This document shows, in pieces, positions 5,374 to 9,732 of a stretch of 9,732 nt of DNA. Position 1 is the first letter of the stretch. Each line of letters begins with the position of its first letter. The stretch spans positions 1 to 9,732 of the forward strand of contig DAOVVQ010000146.1 of the NCBI GenBank assembly GCA_030637065.1. Direction: 5' to 3'. The notes below the pieces were generated by a model that ran no database searches, was not told the DNA's origin, and was given only the letters and a program-made list of their open reading frames with translations. The DNA is from Planctomycetota bacterium. Lineage in GTDB: Bacteria > Planctomycetota > Phycisphaerae > Sedimentisphaerales > Anaerohalosphaeraceae. A program made the position numbers and the translations under genes.

Positions 5374-7407
5374 ATGGCGGAAATCAACAAGCAAATCGAG
5401 CGTCTGCGCAGCGAAATCCGCAGGCATGACGACCTGTACTACGGGCAGGATCAGCCCCTGATTCGCGATCAGCAGTACGACAAGCTCTTTGCCGAGCTCA
5501 AGGCCCTGGAAACGCAGCATCCCGATCTGACCACTCCTGATTCGCCCACCCAGCGCGTCGCCGGCAAGCCAGCCGAGGGTTTTGCGAATATTCGCCACGC
5601 CGTCAGTATGCTCAGCATCGATAACACCTACAACGCAGACGAGCTGCGAGCCTTCGACCAGCGAGTAGCCAAGGGCCTCGGCGATAGCGATTATGAATAT
5701 GTGGTGGAGCTCAAGATCGACGGCCTGGCGATAAACCTTCGCTATGAAGACGGCGTGCTGGTAACCGCTGCCACACGCGGCGACGGCCAGACCGGCGACG
5801 ATGCCACCGCGAATGTGCGAACGATAAAGGCTGTGCCGCTAACCCTCTTGGGTGGCGATAACGCCCCGCCGGTTTTAGAGGCCCGCGGCGAGGTCTACAT
5901 GCCAAAAAAGGCCTTCCATGAACTAAACCGCCTGCGAATCGAGGCCGGTGAAGCGGAGTTCGCCAATCCAAGAAACGCCGCAGCCGGCTCACTCAAGCTC
6001 CTCGATGCCAGAACCACTGCCGGGCGAAGGCTGTCATTCTTCGCCTACGCCACCGGCCAGGTCACCGATGGCTTTGCCGACGACCATTACGCAACGCTGG
6101 AAAAACTCAAAAATCTGGGCCTGCCGGTAAATCCGCACACCAAAAAAGCCAAAAACATCGACGAGGTCATCAAAATCTGTCGCGGCTGGGATGAAAAAAA
6201 GGAAAGCCTCGATTATCAGATCGACGGAATGGTCGTAAAGGTCAATCGCTTCGACCGGCAAAATATCCTCGGCGCCACCGGCAGGGCGCCGAAATGGTGC
6301 ATCTCCTACAAGTTCCCCGCAGAACAGGCCGAGACAACAGTAGGATCCATCGAAGTCCAGGTCGGAAAAACAGGAACCCTCACACCAGTAGCAAACCTAA
6401 CACCAGTCCAGTTAGCAGGAACCACAGTAAAAAGGGCAAGCCTGCACAACTTCGATATGCTGGCAAAGCTCGACGTGCGACGCAGCGACACGGTACTCAT
6501 CGAAAAGGCCGGCGAGATCATACCACAGGTAATCAGGGTGCAGATAAAAAAGCGAACATTTCTGGTGCATGAAAGCTTCCCAATTCCTTTGAAGTGCCCT
6601 GAATGCGAACATGAAGTTAAAAAAGATGAAGATGGCGTCTCTATTCGATGTGACAACCTAAACTGCATTGCTACACTGAAACAACGGCTGGAACACTTTG
6701 TCGGCAAGGGCCAGATGGATATCGACACATTAGGCCCAGCCCTTATCGAACAACTGGTTGAAAAGGAATTGGTCAAGAATTTTGCAGACTTCTATAGACT
6801 TGATATTTACAAGCTGTCTCAGCTTGAGCGGATGGGTACGAAAAGCGCAGAAAATGTTATTGCGAGCATAGAAAAAAGCAAGACACAGCCACTTTGGCGA
6901 TTGATCACAGGGCTGGGCATTCGCAACATGGGTGGACAAACTGCACAGATTCTCGCTGACGAATTCGGCTCAATTGACGCGATTATGACTGCGGAAAAAG
7001 CCAATATCAGTAAAATAAGCCAGCTCGGGCCTGTGATTGCAAAAAATGTCTACGAGTATTTTAAGGACAAAAACAATAAGAATATTATCAAAGAAATGCT
7101 TGAGTTGGGAGTTAACCCTCAAAGCCAGAGCACAACGGTAATAAGCAATGTGCTTACAGGTAAGATTATTGTTGTAACGGGAAAGTTCCAAAATCTTAAG
7201 AGGCAGCAGGTTCAACAGATGATAGAAGATCATGGCGGAAAAGTGGCATCTGCCGTCAGCAAGAAGACTTCTCTATTGGTTATCGGTGAAAAGCCCGGAA
7301 GCAAATTTAAAAAAGCTCAAGAGCTGGGCATAGAAGTTATTAATGAAGAGCAATTCATCCAACTTCTCGAACGTGAGCCCCAGCTAAAACAAAAGGGCAA
7401 TGAATGA
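5374..7407 (+). CDS. ligA: NAD-dependent DNA ligase LigA (EC 6.5.1.2)
   Basis: LigA seals nicks in duplex DNA during replication and repair using NAD as adenylate donor. All domains are present in the 677 residues, the usual size. Domain Ia (1-~68) has the LYY NAD-binding region at 21-23. The adenylation domain carries the active-site KIDG (K114), and YQIDGMVVKV lies at 281-290. The OB fold runs ~315-395, with GKTGTLTPVA at 331-340. The four-cysteine zinc finger is C408, C411, C426, C431. Helix-hairpin-helix repeats span ~440-580 and a BRCT domain ~592-677. The start is ATG 5374; the in-frame TTG at 5365 is less likely, and neither has a clear Shine-Dalgarno. It is first in a four-gene operon, its TGA overlapping the next ATG. 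Base use changes inside the gene: a sample at 5701-5760 is 58 percent GC, one at 7081-7140 is 40 percent, with the shift near 6540 (about residue 390). Confidence 0.97.
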   Translation: MAEINKQIERLRSEIRRHDDLYYGQDQPLIRDQQYDKLFAELKALETQHPDLTTPDSPTQRVAGKPAEGFANIRHAVSMLSIDNTYNADELRAFDQRVAKGLGDSDYEYVVELKIDGLAINLRYEDGVLVTAATRGDGQTGDDATANVRTIKAVPLTLLGGDNAPPVLEARGEVYMPKKAFHELNRLRIEAGEAEFANPRNAAAGSLKLLDARTTAGRRLSFFAYATGQVTDGFADDHYATLEKLKNLGLPVNPHTKKAKNIDEVIKICRGWDEKKESLDYQIDGMVVKVNRFDRQNILGATGRAPKWCISYKFPAEQAETTVGSIEVQVGKTGTLTPVANLTPVQLAGTTVKRASLHNFDMLAKLDVRRSDTVLIEKAGEIIPQVIRVQIKKRTFLVHESFPIPLKCPECEHEVKKDEDGVSIRCDNLNCIATLKQRLEHFVGKGQMDIDTLGPALIEQLVEKELVKNFADFYRLDIYKLSQLERMGTKSAENVIASIEKSKTQPLWRLITGLGIRNMGGQTAQILADEFGSIDAIMTAEKANISKISQLGPVIAKNVYEYFKDKNNKNIIKEMLELGVNPQSQSTTVISNVLTGKIIVVTGKFQNLKRQQVQQMIEDHGGKVASAVSKKTSLLVIGEKPGSKFKKAQELGIEVINEEQFIQLLEREPQLKQKGNE

Positions 7408-7751
7408 GTGCCAACAACCACATTGAGATATTAGCCAAAAGCTCTTCTGGCAATCCATATACAGTCAGGTTTTACCTTGAGGAAGATGGAATATCAGCTT
7501 TTTGCTCCTGCCCTGCTGGAGACCATCGAAAGCTGTGCAAGCATGTAATACGGCTTATAAATGGTGATGACTCGATTCTTTATGATGGCAACCAGAAACA
7601 GATTTTATTGGATATCAGCACTCACTTACAAGGAACAGCTATCCCTGTTCTCTTGTCTGAATTGAATGAGTCTGAGATTCTGTTAGAAAATGCACGGAAG
7701 AATGCACGAAAAGCAAAGAAAACTCTTGAAAAGGTGGTTTTAGGAAAATGA
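7404..7751 (+). CDS. Small SWIM zinc-finger protein
   Basis: This is a 115-residue, probably cytoplasmic protein. Residues 34-47 read CSCPAGDHRKLCKH, a SWIM-type zinc motif CxC-x8-CxH (C34, C36, C45, H47), preceded by strands (~18-33) that fit the compact SWIM fold. SWIM motifs are known for binding DNA or proteins and occur in recombination and helicase-associated proteins. The tail (~88-115) is a charged helix with the near-repeat ENARKNARKAKK. No catalytic domain is visible. Its ATG overlaps the ligA stop as ATGA and AAGGG lies 6 bases upstream, so it is probably translated by coupling to ligA. Its own stop overlaps the next gene the same way. Position right behind DNA ligase hints at a DNA-related accessory role, which is inference. 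Base use is AT-richer than that of the upstream half of ligA or ribD. Confidence 0.8.
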   Translation: MSANNHIEILAKSSSGNPYTVRFYLEEDGISAFCSCPAGDHRKLCKHVIRLINGDDSILYDGNQKQILLDISTHLQGTAIPVLLSELNESEILLENARKNARKAKKTLEKVVLGK

Positions 7752-8350
7752 AGTCAAAAGAAGACTCATTAAAACTTGTCAAGAAGCTTATCACCCAAAA
7801 GTTGTCGGCAAAAACGGGAAGATATCCGCTGAAAGAGAAAAGACTGACCAAAGCCTTAAAAGAACCGGAACGCAGTATAACTGATCATGACGATTGGTTC
7901 ATGTATGTCCCCTCTTTTTTCAATGACTGTCTGGACATTGCAAAAACAGATCGTGTCGAAAGAACAGGCCGTAAGACACTGGATGAAAAGACGGGCAAAA
8001 TGAAAGAAGAAAAGGAAACTAAGAAGGTCTGGACACAGGGTTCTCGTTTCGCCTTTCATCGCGGATGCACTCTTTACGACACGCCGAAAGCATATCACAA
8101 ATGGGAAGACGCAATTAATGAAATAAAGTATTGTGTCTCAATTCTCAGTGCAACAAGTGCGCAACCAGCGATGGGCGATCAAGAGCGAATCCCCGGTATC
8201 GTCGAATTTTCAATCCTTTCACCTATTCAATCGCAAGGCTTAAAAAAAATTAAAGACTTTACGCTGACACAAGATGAATTTATAAGATTCCTGATAGAAG
8301 GCAATTCGGAAATCATTTCAAAATGTAGGATTTGGGAAGATAGATTATGA
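7748..8350 (+). CDS. Uncharacterised 200-aa protein
   Basis: I do not recognise the family. It has no signal peptide or membrane segment. The first ~42 residues are Lys/Arg-rich and helical-looking (KLVKKLITQKLSAKTGRYPL). An aromatic patch DDWFMYVPSFF (48-58) follows, then a highly charged, probably flexible stretch (~68-94) and an aromatic/His segment WTQGSRFAFHRGCTLYD (95-111). The C-terminal half is mixed alpha/beta with FTLTQDEFIRFLIEG (171-185). No zinc cluster, nucleotide-binding loop or nuclease signature is evident. The ATG forms an ATGA overlap with the SWIM gene, with AAGGTGG ~11 bases upstream, and its TGA overlaps the ribD ATG. The intact frame and coupling suggest a real protein. 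Tight linkage to the SWIM gene suggests the two act together, which is inference. GC at 7801-7860 is about 43 percent. Confidence 0.75.
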   Translation: MKSKEDSLKLVKKLITQKLSAKTGRYPLKEKRLTKALKEPERSITDHDDWFMYVPSFFNDCLDIAKTDRVERTGRKTLDEKTGKMKEEKETKKVWTQGSRFAFHRGCTLYDTPKAYHKWEDAINEIKYCVSILSATSAQPAMGDQERIPGIVEFSILSPIQSQGLKKIKDFTLTQDEFIRFLIEGNSEIISKCRIWEDRL

Positions 8351-9486
8351 CACAGGAAGAAAAATATATGCAATTGGCCCTGAAGCTGGCCCGCCGCGGA
8401 GTCGGCTTCGTCGAGCCCAACCCAGCCGTCGGTTGCGTCGTCGTTAAGGTCGATCAGGTCATCGGCAAGGGTTGGCACAAAGAATTTGGCGGTCCGCACG
8501 CCGAGATTAACGCGATCGAGGATTGCAGGGGCATTGGTGCGACTCTGGCCCGGGCGACGATGTACGTCACGCTTGAGCCCTGCTGCCACGAAGGCAAAAC
8601 CGGACCCTGCTGCGATGCGATCATCGCGGCCAATCCCGCTAAGGTAATCATCGCTACGCCAGACCCAGCCGACCACGCAAACGGAAAAGGCATCGAACGG
8701 CTAAGAGCCGCCGGGATCGAGGTCGTCGTCGGCTTGTGCAAACAGGACGCCGAGGTCCTCAATGCCCCATTCTTCAAGTTCGTCCGGACCAGACGACCCT
8801 GGGTAACACTGAAATGGGCCCAAAGCATCGACGGAAAACTGGCCGCGGCCTCCGGCTCCGGCGGCGACCGGTGGATATCCAACGAACTCAGCAGAAAAGA
8901 CGTCCACAAGCTGCGGCGAAGCGTAGGCGCGATACTGGTCGGAGCTGGCACCGTCATCGCCGACGACCCATTCCTAACCCCCCGCCCCAGCCGAGGAAAG
9001 CACCCCCTGCGGATCGTCCTGGACAGCAACCTGAGAATCCCCCTAAAATCCAGAATAATCAGCACAAAACGCTCACCGTCAATGATCGTATGCACAGCCG
9101 GCGTAATGCAAACCAAACAGGAAAAGATCGAGCGGATCAGAAAAAAAGGCGTCGAAGTCTTCATCTCAGCCCAAAACGAAGGAAAATGCGACATCGACTC
9201 GCTCTTAACAGAATTAGGCAGAAGGGGCATACAGCAATTACTCGTAGAAGGCGGCCCGGAAGTAATAACCGCATTCCTAAAAGGCAACCACGCAGACGCC
9301 GTCCGAGTCTACATAGCACCAAAAATAATGGGCCCAACAGGAACCGCAGACATAAACAAAGCAATGGCAAAATCAGCAACCCAAACACAACTACACCACG
9401 CAAATGTACAAACCTTCAACCAAGACGCCTGCATAACCGGCCTAATAAAAGAAATAAAAACACCCGCAACACCTCCTCAACAATAG
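8347..9486 (+). CDS. ribD: Bifunctional riboflavin biosynthesis protein RibD
   Basis: The enzyme performs two successive cytoplasmic steps of riboflavin synthesis: deamination of the GTP-derived diaminopyrimidine (EC 3.5.4.26), then NADPH-dependent reduction of the ribosyl chain (EC 1.1.1.193). Residues 1-~145 form the cytidine-deaminase-like domain with zinc ligands H51 (in HAE, catalytic E53), C79 and C88 (in PCCHEGKTGPC). Residues ~150-370 form the reductase, with TLKWAQSIDGKLA (154-166), VGAILVGAGTVIADDPFLTP (193-212) and LLVEGGPEV (298-306). The 379 residues are normal for fused RibD. It is the last gene of the operon and its ATG overlaps the preceding TGA. No FMN riboswitch precedes it and no other rib gene is in the window. 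GC-rich use resumes at its start (8581-8640 is 63 percent GC). The 3' third is strongly A/C-biased. It stops at TAG. Confidence 0.95.
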   Translation: MTQEEKYMQLALKLARRGVGFVEPNPAVGCVVVKVDQVIGKGWHKEFGGPHAEINAIEDCRGIGATLARATMYVTLEPCCHEGKTGPCCDAIIAANPAKVIIATPDPADHANGKGIERLRAAGIEVVVGLCKQDAEVLNAPFFKFVRTRRPWVTLKWAQSIDGKLAAASGSGGDRWISNELSRKDVHKLRRSVGAILVGAGTVIADDPFLTPRPSRGKHPLRIVLDSNLRIPLKSRIISTKRSPSMIVCTAGVMQTKQEKIERIRKKGVEVFISAQNEGKCDIDSLLTELGRRGIQQLLVEGGPEVITAFLKGNHADAVRVYIAPKIMGPTGTADINKAMAKSATQTQLHHANVQTFNQDACITGLIKEIKTPATPPQQ

Positions 9487-9488
9487 AA

Positions 9489-9532
9489 AACAGTAACATT
9501 TAACCCCCGGACGTGTCCGGCGGGTTGCTGTT
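9489..9532 (+). terminator. Hairpin after ribD, possible operon end
   Basis: The inner stem is aaccc+ccggac (9502-9512) pairing with gtccgg+gggtt (9515-9526), with one bulged C at 9521. An outer stem is aacag (9489-9493) with ctgtt (9528-9532). It begins 2 bases after the ribD stop, a sensible place for a terminator, but what follows is A-rich, not T-rich, so it is not a canonical intrinsic terminator. It may instead protect the mRNA 3' end. Confidence 0.4.
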
Positions 9533-9571
9533 AAAAAGCAAAAAAAAATGCAAGAATCCCAAACTTTTCCC

Positions 9572-9600
9572 TTGACACAAAACACCGCCTCCTGTATCAT
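9572..9600 (+). promoter_or_regulatory. Near-consensus sigma70 promoter
   Basis: A perfect TTGACA (9572-9577) and TATCAT (9595-9600) are separated by 17 bases, with the predicted start near 9607. It must drive something that begins in the last ~125 bases or beyond the window, since nothing else lies downstream on this strand. Confidence 0.65.
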
Positions 9601-9645
9601 ATACATCAAACAACTTAAAACACAATTACCGTTAAGGCAAGGCCA

Positions 9646-9732
9646 ATGGTCATCCTAATAAAAAACCATCGCGCAGCGATCCCTCTATATATAGCCCACA
9701 CTTTTAGTGTGGGACCGTCCCGCCCGCGTAAC
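9646..9732 (+). CDS. Possible 5' end of a gene or spurious frame, open at window edge
   Basis: An ATG at 9646 lies ~40 bases below the predicted promoter start and 8 bases after AAGG (9634-9637). The frame stays open for 29 codons to the window end (MVILIKNHRAAIPLYIAHTF and on). However, it runs straight through the hairpin chain at 9668-9721, and the translation looks like translated repeat rather than a recognisable protein. No function can be given. Confidence 0.2.
   Translation, partial: MVILIKNHRAAIPLYIAHTFSVGPSRPRN
9668..9732. repeat. Chain of short hairpins at the window end
   Basis: Three consecutive stems are visible: atcgc/gcgat (9668-9680), cccacact/agtgtggg (9695-9713, 3-base loop), and ggga/tccc (9711-9721), the last two sharing bases. 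They are separated by an AT-rich ctatatatag. Such stacked perfect stems are typical of intergenic repeats or of a structured leader. The right end is outside the window, so neither can be confirmed. Confidence 0.4.

Noticed and set aside
5230..5598. Minus-strand frame ending near 5230 with a protein-like tail
   Set aside because: Most of it is antisense to the ligA 5' end. The remaining tail covers the ligA promoter and leader, and I recognise no family.
8290..8346. FMN riboswitch upstream of ribD
   Set aside because: ribD starts inside the preceding stop codon and there is no space or conserved RFN-type sequence. The upstream bases are coding.
8736..9503. 255-codon frame overlapping ribD
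   Set aside because: It is an extreme Arg/Pro/Asn composition produced by the A/C-biased ribD sequence in the +2 frame. RibD has full domain support.
1..9732. CRISPR array, tRNA, rRNA or transposase gene
   Set aside because: The repeats are few, unequal and unevenly spaced, no cloverleaf or rRNA signature was seen, and no frame resembles a transposase or integrase.

Overview
The window looks like chromosomal DNA from a GC-moderate environmental bacterium. A secreted sialate O-acetylesterase-type carbohydrate esterase, modest Shine-Dalgarno sites, and non-coding gaps filled with palindromic repeats would all suit a planctomycete (Phycisphaerae-like) or similar lineage. That placement is inference from style only, since no rRNA or marker alignment could be run. 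TAG, TAA and TGA are all used as ordinary stops.

Layout from left to right. A palindromic repeat copy lies at 1-75. A sigma70-type promoter (86-114) then drives ald, encoding alanine dehydrogenase (181-1302). A dispersed repeat built on the perfect palindrome ATTCCCGC-N4-GCGGGAAT follows at 1361-1470. Next is a secreted SGNH-type sialate O-acetylesterase (1590-3119), then a hairpin-dense gap (3120-3371). On the minus strand a BaiN/HI0933-family flavoprotein (3531-4625) is cut by an in-frame TAG, and its conserved C-terminal 52 codons remain open beyond the stop (3372-3530). The gap 4626-5373 holds the flavoprotein promoter, a complete 89-bp palindromic element, a second, interrupted copy of the dispersed repeat, a candidate minus-strand small RNA with its own promoter and intrinsic terminator (about 5002-5076), and the promoter of the ligA operon (5219-5247).

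The right half is a four-gene plus-strand operon: ligA (NAD-dependent DNA ligase), a 115-aa SWIM zinc-finger protein, a 200-aa protein I do not recognise, and ribD (riboflavin deaminase/reductase). Every junction is a 4-base ATGA overlap, so the four genes are probably translationally coupled. The stretch from about 6540 to about 8380 (the 3' half of ligA plus the two small genes) is visibly poorer in GC than both sides. That suggests the two small genes came in with a recombined ligA segment. The window ends with a hairpin after ribD, a near-consensus promoter (9572-9600) and a chain of small hairpins running off the edge.

The most interesting items are the SWIM/unknown pair embedded in a ligA-ribD operon, the promoter-terminator unit that looks like an orphan sRNA, the in-frame TAG in an otherwise conserved flavoprotein, and the two families of palindromic repeats. 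No CRISPR array, tRNA, rRNA, transposase or integrase is visible.
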